From the NCBI GenBank assembly GCA_963830205.1, contig CAWHLP010000041.1:62001-126000 (forward strand): DNA of 64,000 bases, given 5' to 3'. The position numbers and the translations under genes were made by a program. The DNA comes from CAVSRC01 sp963830205. GTDB lineage: Bacteria; Pseudomonadota; Alphaproteobacteria; Rhizobiales; Kaistiaceae. The notes under the pieces were generated by a model. The model saw only the letters and a list, made by a program, of their open reading frames with translations, made no database searches and was not told the origin of the DNA. Position 1 is the first letter of the stretch. Every line of letters starts with the position of its first letter. Below are positions 35,605 through 43,656 of this stretch, piece after piece.

Positions 35605-36613
35605 TCACGGGCGGGAATAGGTCAAGGATACTGACCGGAATGCCGCCGGGAAAGCCCCGCGCCCGGTCGTCAGCGACTCGGTCTGAGAACGCCACCAGGC
35701 GACGGTTGCCGGGATCGACTGCGCGAAGGGCGTGGCGCCCATGCCGAAGGTCGTCTCGAACTTGCCGCCGTCGACCACGAAGGGCTGCTCGAACTCGTAG
35801 AGCATCTCGATCAGCTCGCCGACGGCCGGGTTCATGAGGCCGAGCACCTGAAGGATGAACTTCGGCGTCGGCGCGACCTTGATCTCATGACCGAGCTCGT
35901 CGGCAATCATGGCGATCAGCGCGCGTGTGGTTCGGGCCGGCGCATTGGGCACGTGCCAGACCTGGCCGACGGCGCGCTCGTCAGTGCCGGCAACGGCCAG
36001 CGCCCGGCCGATATCCGGCAGAAAGCTGTAGCTGTGCGGCTGATCGGGATCGCCGACCACCTGCGCCGGCTTGCCTGCGAGCGCCCGGCCGATGACCCGC
36101 GTGCCGAGCGGTGACTGCTCGCGGGCGTTGGGACCGAAATAGTCGGAGGCCCGCACGGTCGCCACGGCGAGGTCGCCGGCATCCGCCATCGTCTTCAGGT
36201 CCGCCGCCATGGCCGCGCGCACCTTGCCCTTGCGCGTCGTCGGCGCCACGGCCGTGTCTTCGGCAATCGGTGCGCCGTGCGTGTCGCCATACATGTAGAG
36301 ATTCTCGAAGGAGACATAGCGGGCGCCGGTGCCGCGCTGCGGCGTTCGTCGACGCCGAGCTCTGCAGCGGCGGGAAAAGCTCGCCCCAGCGGTGATAGGG
36401 CGGGCTCAGGCATTGATAGAGCGCGGCCGCGTCCTTGGCCGTGCTTGCCGCGAAGGCGGGGTCGGCGGCGTCGCCGGCGGCCGTCTCGACGCCCTCGGGC
36501 AGGTCTCGGGGCCTGCGGCAGACGGCCCGCACCGGCAGCTTGCGCTCGAGGAGCGCATCGATCAGGGCGCGACCGACCGCGCCTGTTCCGAAGACAACGT
36601 GAACATCGCCCAT
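35605..36613 (-). pseudogene. NAD(P)-binding epimerase/dehydratase-like protein, frameshifted
   Basis: Extended-SDR or NmrA-like protein of about 335 aa. The start MGDVHVVFGTGAVGRALIDALLERK holds the Rossmann glycine motif, and ENLYMYGDTHGAPIAEDT with VRASDYFGPN gives the epimerase-like core. The first third and the rest are in different frames, with the break between about 36330 and 36370; removing one base makes 336 codons including the stop. ATG 36613 has AGAGGGA 7-8 nt upstream. Substrate unknown. Confidence 0.78.
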
Positions 36614-36929
36614 AAGGGTTCCCTCTCGTTCCGATTGCCGCAAGCAGCGACGTCAACGACCAGTGGAGGGTGACAGAGGCAGGACGGAATAGGAACCCCG
36701 GGCGGCTTCTGCGGCGGCACAATCCTCGCCCGGCCCGCATTGGGCCGGATGGCGCGAATTGATGCCGGCGGCGGCCCGAGGCCGCACCGCGTCGGCTTTG
36801 CAACCGGCTGTTACACGCCGGCCAATCCCTGAAATACCGGAGTTACGCCGGCCTGCTTCATTGCGCTCCATGCCGTGGCCGATGCCACGGCGCTGTGACC
36901 CAACGAAGCCGACTCAAGGAGTGACACCC

Positions 36930-37166
36930 ATGTTCCGCAAGGCGCTTATCGCGACCGCCATCATCGCCACCTTCGCCGTCCCCGCATTCGCGGCGGCCAA
37001 GACCTACTTCGTCGAGCAGAGCGTGAAGACCAGCCACTGCTACGTCACCACGCACCAGCCGAACGGCACGACGATGAAGGAAATCGGCACGACCAGCTAC
37101 CCGACCGAGTCGAAGGCCCTTGCCGCGATGAAGGCGGCGACCGAGTGCGCGGCCAAGAAGCCCTGA
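36930..37166 (+). CDS. Tiny secreted protein
   Basis: A 78-aa protein with signal peptide MFRKALIATAIIATFAVPAFA and a mature part of about 57 residues with two cysteines (SHCYVTTHQPNGTTMKEIG and AATECAAKKP). An AAGGAG site is 8 nt before ATG 36930. It is reminiscent of small rhizobial secreted proteins of unknown function. It differs from the four-cysteine family at 29.0 and 33.0-33.5 kb, because the CxAxD start and the C-terminal block are missing. Convergent with katG across a shared terminator. Confidence 0.7.
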   Translation: MFRKALIATAIIATFAVPAFAAAKTYFVEQSVKTSHCYVTTHQPNGTTMKEIGTTSYPTESKALAAMKAATECAAKKP

Positions 37167-37190
37167 GTTTCCCCGTACCAGCGGGCAAAA

Positions 37191-37219
37191 GAAACGCCGG
37201 GCGCAAGGCCCGGCGTTTC
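37191..37219. terminator. Strong hairpin terminator between tiny gene and katG
   Basis: GAAACGCCGGGC (37191-37202) and GCCCGGCGTTTC (37208-37219) form a perfect 12-bp stem with a 5-nt loop. On the minus strand it is followed by CTTTTGC, so it should terminate katG. It can also serve the rightward tiny gene, though the downstream T-tract on that strand is weaker. Confidence 0.85.
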
Positions 37220-37248
37220 ATCCTTCCCCCATTGTCTGGTGCGACCGC

Positions 37249-39468
37249 TCAGCGGTGCAGGTCGAAGCGGTCGAGTTCCATTACCTTGGCCCAGGCCGCC
37301 ACGAAGTCCTTGACGAACTTCTTCTGCGCATCGTCTTGCGCATAGACCTCGGCCAGAGCGCGAAGCTGCGCGTTCGAGCCGAAGACGAGGTCGACGCGGG
37401 TGGCGGATCCCTTGACCTTGCCGGTCCTGCGGTCGTGCCCCTCGAACACGTCCGCGTCGTCGGCGGTCGGCGCCCACACCGTGCCCATGTCGACCACGTT
37501 CCTGAAGAAGTCGTTGGTGAGCGTCCCCGCCTTGCGGGTGAAGACGCCGTGCTTCGAGCGGCCGTGGTTGGCGCCGAGCACGCGCAGGCCGCCGACCAGC
37601 ACCGTCATTTCCGGTGCGGTCAGGGTGAGGAGCTGGGCCTTGTCGACCAGAAGCTCCTCGGGCGAGATCGTGTACTTGGTCTTCTGGTAGTTGCGGAAGC
37701 CATCGGCAGGCGGCTCCAGCACCGCGAAGGACTCGACGTCGGTCTGTTCGGCGGTCGCGTCGGTGCGGCCGGGCGTGAAGGGCACCGTGACCTTGTGGCC
37801 GGCCTTCTCGGCGGCCTGCTCGATCGCCGCCGCACCGCCGAGGACGATCAGGTCGGCGAGCGAAACCTTCTTGCCGCCGGTTGCCTTGGCGTTGAACTTC
37901 TTCTGGATGGCTTCCAGCGTCGCCAGCACCTTCTTGAGCTGGGCGGGCTGGTTGACCTCCCACTTGTTCTGCGGCGCGAGCCGGATGCGGGCGCCGTTGG
38001 CGCCGCCGCGCTTGTCGGAACCGCGGAAGGTCGAGGCCGAGGCCCAGGCGGTCGAGACGAGCTGGGCGGTGGTCAGGCCGGAGGCGAGGATCTGCTCCTT
38101 GAGCGCCTTGATGTCCTTGGCGCCGATGAGCTTGTGGTCCACCGCCGGCACCGGATCCTGCCAGATCAGGTCTTCCGCCGGAACCTCCGGGCCGAGATAG
38201 CGCGCCTTCGGCCCCATGTCGCGGTGGGTCAGCTTGAACCAGGCGCGGGCGAAGGCGTCGGCGAACTCGTCCGGATGCTCCATGAAGTGCTTCGAGATCG
38301 GCCCGTAGATCGGGTCCATCTTCATGGCCATGTCGGCGGTCGACATCATGATCGAGACCTTCCTGCCCGAGCCGTCGACCTCCGGCGCCATGTCCTGCTC
38401 TTCAAGACCGATCGGGTGCCAGATCCAGGCGCCCGCCGGGCTCTTGGTCTTCTCCCACTCGTATTTGAACAGGACGTGGAAATAGCCCATGTCCCAGCGC
38501 GTCGGGGTCGACGTCCACGCCCCTTCGAGGCCCGAGGTGATGGCGTCGACGCCCTTGCCGCTCTTCCAGCTCGACAGCCAGCCGAGGCCCATCGCCTCGA
38601 TCGGCGCGGCCTCCGGCTCGGGGCCGACGTTGCTGGCCGGACCGGCGCCGTGGGTCTTGCCGAAGGTGTGGCCGCCGGCGGTGAGCGCCACCGTCTCGTA
38701 GTCGTTCATCGCCATGCGCGCGAAGGTCTCGCGGATGTCGCGGCCGGAGGCGACGGGATCGGGATTGCCGTCAGGCCCTTCCGGGTTGACGTAGATGAGA
38801 CCCATCTGCACCGCGGCCAGCGGGTTCTCCAGGTCGCGCTCGCCCGAATAGCGGCTGTTGGCCTTGTCGCTGGTCGCCAGCCACTCGGTCTCGGCGCCCC
38901 AGTAGACGTCCTCCTCCGGCTCCCAGGTGTCGGCGCGGCCGCCGCCGAAGCCGAAGGTCTTGAAGCCCATCGATTCGAGCGCGACGTTGCCGGCCAGGAT
39001 CATCAGGTCGGCCCACGAGATGCGGTTGCCGTATTTCTGCTTGATCGGCCACAAGAGGCGGCGCGCCTTGTCGAGGTTGCCGTTGTCCGGCCACGAGCTG
39101 AGCGGGGCGAAGCGCTGCTGGCCGGCGCCGGCACCGCCGCGGCCATCGCCGGTGCGGTAGGTGCCGGCCGAGTGCCAGGCCATGCGGATGAAGAGTCCGC
39201 CGTAGTGGCCGTAGTCGGCCGGCCACCACTCCTGCGATTCGGTCATCAGTCCCGTGAGGTCCTTCTTCACGGCCTTGAGGTCGAGCTTCTTGAACTCTCC
39301 GGCGTAGTCGAACGCCGCGCCCAGCGGATCGGACAGGGCGGAGTGCTGGTGGAGAATTCGCAAGTTGAGCTGGTTCGGCCACCAGTCGCTGTTCGACCGC
39401 ATGCCCACGCTCGTGGTGCCGTGCATGACCGGGCATTTGCCGGCATTCTTGTCGACCTTCGCGTCCAT
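37249..39468 (-). CDS. katG: Catalase-peroxidase
   Basis: Bifunctional haem enzyme that removes hydrogen peroxide. The 739-aa protein has the distal Arg-Trp-His in FIRMAWHSAGTYR, the tyrosine of the cross-link in GLIYVNPEG, and the proximal haem histidine in TAGGHTFGKTHG, plus the inactive C-terminal duplicate domain. ATG 39468 begins MDAKVDKNAGKCPVMHG, typical for the family. It is divergent from an oxyR-like gene, and the 172-bp intergenic region holds a palindrome beside the oxyR start, so peroxide-responsive control is expected. Confidence 0.97.
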   Translation of the reverse strand: MDAKVDKNAGKCPVMHGTTSVGMRSNSDWWPNQLNLRILHQHSALSDPLGAAFDYAGEFKKLDLKAVKKDLTGLMTESQEWWPADYGHYGGLFIRMAWHSAGTYRTGDGRGGAGAGQQRFAPLSSWPDNGNLDKARRLLWPIKQKYGNRISWADLMILAGNVALESMGFKTFGFGGGRADTWEPEEDVYWGAETEWLATSDKANSRYSGERDLENPLAAVQMGLIYVNPEGPDGNPDPVASGRDIRETFARMAMNDYETVALTAGGHTFGKTHGAGPASNVGPEPEAAPIEAMGLGWLSSWKSGKGVDAITSGLEGAWTSTPTRWDMGYFHVLFKYEWEKTKSPAGAWIWHPIGLEEQDMAPEVDGSGRKVSIMMSTADMAMKMDPIYGPISKHFMEHPDEFADAFARAWFKLTHRDMGPKARYLGPEVPAEDLIWQDPVPAVDHKLIGAKDIKALKEQILASGLTTAQLVSTAWASASTFRGSDKRGGANGARIRLAPQNKWEVNQPAQLKKVLATLEAIQKKFNAKATGGKKVSLADLIVLGGAAAIEQAAEKAGHKVTVPFTPGRTDATAEQTDVESFAVLEPPADGFRNYQKTKYTISPEELLVDKAQLLTLTAPEMTVLVGGLRVLGANHGRSKHGVFTRKAGTLTNDFFRNVVDMGTVWAPTADDADVFEGHDRRTGKVKGSATRVDLVFGSNAQLRALAEVYAQDDAQKKFVKDFVAAWAKVMELDRFDLHR

Positions 39469-39617
39469 GTCTGTCTGAGCCTCCTCCGGGGAATTGGTTG
39501 AACGCAGCTTATCCCTCGGCCGCGTCACCTTGGTGATGCCGGCAGAGTAGGACGGCCGCATTTGTTTGGAACGATGTCAATTCAGCGCAATAAAATCAAA
39601 TCATATTGTCATGGCAC

Positions 39618-39640
39618 GTCGATAAGGTATTCTTATCGAC
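39618..39640 (+). promoter_or_regulatory. LysR-type operator between katG and oxyR
   Basis: GTCGATAAG (39618-39626) and CTTATCGAC (39632-39640) form a perfect 9-bp inverted repeat with a 5-nt spacer, containing the ATAAG-N5-CTTAT layout expected of a LysR/OxyR box. Its right arm abuts the oxyR ATG at 39641, leaving no room for a ribosome-binding site. Confidence 0.75.
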
Positions 39641-40576
39641 ATGATCACGCTGCGCCAGCTTCGCTATTTCCACGCGCTCGCCGCGTCCGGCCATTTCGGG
39701 CGGGCGGCGGCGGCCTCGGGCATTTCCCAGCCGGCGCTCTCCATGCAGTTGCGCGAGCTCGAGACGACGCTGGGCGGCCCCCTGGTCGAGCGTGGCCCGG
39801 ACGGCGCCAGCCTGACCGGGCTTGGCCGCGACGTGGAAGGCCGGGTGACGCACATCCTCTCCGCCGTGCGCGACCTCGAGGAGGTGGCGCGTGCCCAGAG
39901 CGGTCGACTCGCCGGGCCGCTCCGCCTCGGCGTCATCCCGTCGGTCGCGCCGTTCCTGCTGCCGCGGCTGCTCGCCCGGGCGGCAAGGGCGTATCCGGCG
40001 CTCCAGCTTGTCGTGCGCGAGACCATCACCGCCCACCTCATCGAGGAACTGGCCGACGGCAGCCTCGACGCGATCGTGGCGAGCCTGCCGCTCGATGCCG
40101 GCGACTTCGAAGAGGCGCCGGCCTTCGACGACACCTTCCTGCTCGCCGCACCTGCCGGCTCGCCCCATGCCCGCCGCTCGCCGGCGCTGGCCGAGGCGAT
40201 CGCGGCGGACGAGCTGTTGCTGCTCGAAGACGGTCACTGCCTGCGCGATCAGGCGCTGGCCGTCTGCCACCGCATCGACCCGCGGCGGCTGAGAAGCTTC
40301 GGCGCCACCTCGATCGCCACGGTGGTGCAACTGGTGGCGGCGGGGCAGGGGATCACGCTCCTGCCGCAGATGGCGGTCGATGCCGGCATGTCGGCCGACC
40401 CGCGCCTGGCGGTGGTGCGCTTCGCTCCGCCCGAACCCCACCGCACCATCGGCCTTGCCTGGCGCCGGGTCTCGCCCCGGCGGGCGCATTTCCTGGCGCT
40501 GGTCGACCTGCTGCGGCCGGCCGAACTCGGGCAAGATGGCGGCGGCGCGGCATGGACGCACAAGGAGACAGGGGCA
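39641..40576 (+). CDS. oxyR: OxyR-like LysR family regulator (fused in frame to EamA)
   Basis: Peroxide-sensing LTTR. The N-terminal helix-turn-helix is clear (MITLRQLRYFHALAASGHFGRAAAASGISQPALSMQLRELE), and the redox cysteines sit in EDGHCLRDQALAVC, as in OxyR. The effector domain ends around RRVSPRRAHFLALVDLLR. No stop follows: the frame continues through 20 or so extra residues into the EamA start at 40577 and on to 40999, giving a 452-aa reading frame. Dropping one base near the end would instead close the gene at a TGA overlapping the EamA ATG. The boundary given is the EamA ATG, not a stop codon. The neighbouring katG is the expected target. Confidence 0.82.
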
Positions 40577-40999
40577 ATGACGGCAAGCTGGCAATTCTGG
40601 GCGATCGCGTCGGCCGCCTTCGCGGCGCTCACCGCGATCTTCGCCAAGGTGGGCGTCGAGAACGTCAACTCCGACTATGCCACCTTCATCCGCACCATCG
40701 TCATCCTGATCGTCATCGCGGGTATTCTGCTCGGCCTCGGCGAGATGCGCTCGCCCGCCTCGATTTCGCCGCGCACCTACCTGTTCCTGACGCTTTCGGG
40801 GCTGGCGACCGGCGGCTCGTGGCTGTGCTACTTCCGCGCCCTCAAGATCGGCAATGCGGCCCAGGTCGCGCCCGTCGACAAGATGAGCGTGGTGCTGGTG
40901 GCGATCTTCGGCGTGCTCTTCCTCGGCGAGAAACTCAGCCTGATGAACTGGCTGGGCGTCGCCCTGGTCGGCGGCGGCGCCATCCTGATCGCCTTCTGA
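40577..40999 (+). CDS. EamA-domain small membrane transporter
   Basis: A 140-aa protein with four or five hydrophobic segments, one EamA unit (MTASWQFWAIASAAFAALTAIFAKVG..., FRALKIGNAAQVAPVDKMSVVLV, FLGEKLSLMNWLGVALVGGGAIL). Single-unit EamA proteins are thought to act as dimers in the export of small molecules. AAGGAG lies 9-10 nt upstream of ATG 40577, so it can be made on its own even though the oxyR frame runs into it. A stop in the neighbouring frame (TGA 40578-40580) would give the ATGA overlap used repeatedly in this genome. Confidence 0.8.
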   Translation: MTASWQFWAIASAAFAALTAIFAKVGVENVNSDYATFIRTIVILIVIAGILLGLGEMRSPASISPRTYLFLTLSGLATGGSWLCYFRALKIGNAAQVAPVDKMSVVLVAIFGVLFLGEKLSLMNWLGVALVGGGAILIAF

Positions 41000-41091
41000 A
41001 CCGCACGGGCGGGGGGAACGCGCCGCCTTGTCGGCCGGCAGGCGGCTGGCTATACAGCCGCAACCCTTCCCATCAGCGAGGAACGACCAGA

Positions 41092-41514
41092 ATGGCAGTT
41101 GAGCGCACTTTTTCCATGATCAAGCCGGACGCGACCAAGCGCAATCTCACCGGCAAGATCAACGCCCGGCTAGAGGAAGCGGGGCTCAGGATCGTCGCGC
41201 AGAAGCGGGTGTGGATGAGCCGCAAGCAGGCGGAGGGCTTCTACGCCGTGCACCGCGGCCGGCCGTTCTTCGACGAATTGTGCGATTTCATGTCGTCCGG
41301 GCCGACCGTGGTCCAGGTGCTGGAAGGCGACAACGCCATTGCCAAGAACCGGGAAGTGATGGGCGCGACCGATCCCGCCAAGGCGGCGGCGGGCACCATC
41401 CGCAAGGATTTCGCCAATTCCATCGGCGAGAACTCGGTGCATGGCTCCGATGCCCCGGAGACCGCCCGCGAGGAGATCGCCTACTGGTTCCCGGCCATCG
41501 AGATCGTCGGCTAG
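41092..41514 (+). CDS. ndk: Nucleoside diphosphate kinase
   Basis: Interconverts nucleoside di- and triphosphates by a phosphohistidine intermediate. The 140-aa product shows ERTFSMIKPDATKRNL and the active-site histidine in NSVHGSDAPETA. ATG 41092 is the expected start (MAVERTFSMI). The gene is preceded by a GCGAGGAACG purine-rich stretch and looks monocistronic. Confidence 0.97.
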   Translation: MAVERTFSMIKPDATKRNLTGKINARLEEAGLRIVAQKRVWMSRKQAEGFYAVHRGRPFFDELCDFMSSGPTVVQVLEGDNAIAKNREVMGATDPAKAAAGTIRKDFANSIGENSVHGSDAPETAREEIAYWFPAIEIVG

Positions 41515-41619
41515 GCGGCCGCGGCCGCCATCGAACCGGCAAAATTGCGGGCTAGGCGAAGGCTGCGGCTCGGTCTGAGTCGCATTCCTTCGATCGACCA
41601 CACCTTACCGGGCGGAACC

Positions 41620-42009
41620 ATGCACAAAGTCCTCGTCGCCGCATCTTTGGTGCTTGCCGGCAGCCTGCCGGCCGCGGCTTTCGATGCTTCGCTCACCAAG
41701 CAGCTCGAAACATTGTCGGGAGCGACCCGCTTCGTCCAGGCGTGCAGCCTGGAGGCGCTGATCAAGATCGCCGCCGACAAGAACGGCCTCAGGCCGACGC
41801 ACGCGGCCGTCGACGCCCTGGCGCCGCCGCAGATCAACGGCAATGAGATGAAGGGTGCCGGCGGCGCGCTGCGCAGCAGCGACAAGTGGTATCAGTTCTC
41901 GTTCAACTGCGTCACCTCGCCGGACCACCTTCAGGTGACGTCGTTTGCCTATCAGCTCGGCAAGCCGATCCCCAAGGACAAGTGGGCCAACCTCAACCTC
42001 TATGAGTGA
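41620..42009 (+). CDS. DUF930-like secreted protein
   Basis: A 129-aa protein with signal peptide MHKVLVAASLVLAGSLPAAA. The mature part carries SGATRFVQACSLEAL and a C-terminal GALRSSDKWYQFSFNCVTSPDHLQVTSFAYQLGKPIPKDKW block, which matches the layout of rhizobial DUF930 proteins (two cysteines probably disulfide-bonded). The role is unknown. ATG 41620 is chosen because it begins the signal peptide. It follows ndk by about 105 bp and ends next to an interspersed repeat. Confidence 0.7.
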   Translation: MHKVLVAASLVLAGSLPAAAFDASLTKQLETLSGATRFVQACSLEALIKIAADKNGLRPTHAAVDALAPPQINGNEMKGAGGALRSSDKWYQFSFNCVTSPDHLQVTSFAYQLGKPIPKDKWANLNLYE

Positions 42010-42020
42010 GAGGCGGCACG

Positions 42021-42120
42021 CCCGCGTGCCTTCCCTCAGTGGCGTCACCCTCACCCGGTTCGCCTAAGCTCACTTGCAGTTCGCCAAGGCGAACCTGCCC
42101 TCTCCCTGCCAGGGAGAGGG
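42021..42120 (-). repeat. Interspersed intergenic repeat, copy 3 (partial)
   Basis: Contains the reverse complement of the 7428-7520 block: the GGTTCGCC...AGCTCACTTGCAGTTCGCC..GGCGAAC arms (42058-42094) and the CCCTCTCCC/GGGAGAGGG hairpin (near 42099-42120), plus the GGGAAGGCAC segment. The long conserved part seen in copies 1 and 2 is missing. Confidence 0.8.
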
Positions 42121-42156
42121 GGAGCGTTTCGCATCGCTCCTGAATGTCGATTGGTC

Positions 42157-42618
42157 CTAGCGCCAGCGCTTGACGCTGTCTTCGTCGGCCGCGCGGGCCT
42201 CCACCCAGCCGCCTTCGGCACCGGCGGCCAAGTGCTCCTTCTTCCAGAAGGGTGCCCGGCTCTTCAGGTAGTCCATCAGGAAGTCGGCCGCCTCGAGGGC
42301 TGCCTGTCGGTGCGACGAGGCGACGACGACCAGAACGATGTTGTCGCCGACAGCGATCAGCCCGTGGCGGTGGATGATGGTCACTGCGGAGAGCGACCAG
42401 CGCGTCGCAGCGTTCCCGGCGATGCGGGCGATCTCGTCCTCGGCCATGCCGGGATAGTGTTCGAGCTCCAGCGCCGCCAGGCGGCCGCCTTCCGCCCGGC
42501 ATACACCGGTGAAGCTGACCACGGCGCCGATGTCCGTGCCGGCACGCCTGATGAGCTCGATCTCGGCGTTGATATCGAAGTCGTCGGCCTGCACGCGGAC
42601 CGTGATCGGCACCGACAC
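42157..42618 (-). CDS. moaE: Molybdopterin synthase catalytic subunit
   Basis: Inserts sulfur carried by MoaD into cyclic pyranopterin to make molybdopterin. The 153-aa product shows GAVVSFTGVCRAE, LELEHYPGMAE, VTIIHRHGLIAVGDNIVLVVVASSHR and the FWKKEHL motif with the catalytic lysines. It follows moaD directly (6 bp), as usual. The C-terminus is separated by 36 bp from repeat copy 3. Confidence 0.96.
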   Translation of the reverse strand: MSVPITVRVQADDFDINAEIELIRRAGTDIGAVVSFTGVCRAEGGRLAALELEHYPGMAEDEIARIAGNAATRWSLSAVTIIHRHGLIAVGDNIVLVVVASSHRQAALEAADFLMDYLKSRAPFWKKEHLAAGAEGGWVEARAADEDSVKRWR

Positions 42619-42624
42619 GGGGGC

Positions 42625-42876
42625 TCAGCCGCCGGTCATGGGCGGGAAGATCGCCACTTCCCGCGCTTGCGTGATCGACATGTCGCCGGCCGCATGGACC
42701 TTGTCGACCGCGACGCGCACCGCCTTGGGCTCGGCCAGGGCCAGCTCGTAGCCGGGGCCGCGGGTCCTCAGCCAGTCGACCAGCTCGGATGTCGTGCGCA
42801 CGCTTGCCGGCGGCGTCACCTCTTCCGATTCGAGCCCGATGCGCTCGCGCACCCAGGCGAAATAAACGAGCTTCAC
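42625..42876 (-). CDS. moaD: Molybdopterin synthase sulfur carrier subunit
   Basis: Ubiquitin-like sulfur carrier of 83 aa ending in the required Gly-Gly (IFPPMTGG), whose terminal glycine becomes a thiocarboxylate. It starts at GTG 42876 (MKLVYFAWVRERIG), which overlaps the pgsA stop as GTGA, so it is translationally coupled to pgsA. Together with moaE it forms the heterotetrameric molybdopterin synthase. Confidence 0.95.
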   Translation of the reverse strand: MKLVYFAWVRERIGLESEEVTPPASVRTTSELVDWLRTRGPGYELALAEPKAVRVAVDKVHAAGDMSITQAREVAIFPPMTGG

Positions 42877-43508
42877 GGCTCGGTTCCCATCAGATGGCGC
42901 AGTCCGGCGCGGAAATAGTCGTAGCCAGTATAGACGGTGATCAGCGCCGATATCCACAGGAGCAGCAGGCCGACATAGGTGAACAGGCCGAAGTCCTGCA
43001 GGTAGTAGCGCATCAGCTTGTCGCCGGCCGGACCGGCGAGCAGGAAGCCGATGGCGATCATCTGCATGGTCGTCTTCCACTTGGCCAGCGTCGTTACCGG
43101 CACGCTGACGCGCAGTTCCGCCAGGAACTCGCGCAGGCCCGACACCGATATCTCGCGGGTGAGGATGACGATGGCGGCCAGCACCGACCAATCGGAGATG
43201 GTGCCGTCCGAGACGAGCAGGAGAAGGGCGGTCGCCACCAGCAGCTTGTCGGCGATCGGATCGAGGATGCGGCCGATGGCCGACTGCTGCTGCCAGGCGC
43301 GGGCGAGATAGCCGTCGAAGAAATCCGACACCGTGGCGGCAATGAACATCGCGAAGCTCAGCCAGCGGCTGGCGGTGCTCTCCATGTAGAAGAAAGCCAC
43401 CAGCAGCGGAACGGCCAGGATGCGGAAATAGGTCAGCAGGTTGGGCAGCGAGAAGGCATGGGCCTGCCCGCCACGCGGCTGCTGGATTGGCTGCGTCTCA
43501 TGCATCAA
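42873..43508 (-). CDS. pgsA: Phosphatidylglycerophosphate synthase
   Basis: Inner-membrane CDP-alcohol phosphatidyltransferase that makes phosphatidylglycerol phosphate from CDP-diacylglycerol and glycerol 3-phosphate. The 211-aa protein has several membrane helices and the family motif (SDFFDGYLARAWQQQ then AIGRILDPIADK; D-x2-DG-x2-AR-x8-G-x3-D-x3-D). The uvrC-pgsA-moaD-moaE order is a common one in Hyphomicrobiales. A paralogous family member lies at 51406. Confidence 0.95.
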   Translation of the reverse strand: MMHETQPIQQPRGGQAHAFSLPNLLTYFRILAVPLLVAFFYMESTASRWLSFAMFIAATVSDFFDGYLARAWQQQSAIGRILDPIADKLLVATALLLLVSDGTISDWSVLAAIVILTREISVSGLREFLAELRVSVPVTTLAKWKTTMQMIAIGFLLAGPAGDKLMRYYLQDFGLFTYVGLLLLWISALITVYTGYDYFRAGLRHLMGTEP

Positions 43509-43656
43509 ATTCTACCCGCCGGCCGGGTGGAGGCCCGGACCGCGCTCATTTGCCGGACCCTGATCCTAGCGCCTCGTCGCCAGGAAGGCACGCCTGACCG
43601 GGCCGATTCCCGCAACAACCGGCCTCGTCCGCTATGTGGGGCACCCCGGGACGCGG

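Noticed and set aside
36654..36929. Possible gene upstream of the tiny secreted protein at 36930
   Set aside because: Only short frames; the region holds repeated GTTAC(AC)GCCGGCC words and is better read as upstream regulatory DNA.
37255..39501. 748-aa plus-strand ORF opposite katG
   Set aside because: Antisense to a full-length katG with catalytic residues in place; no independent signature.
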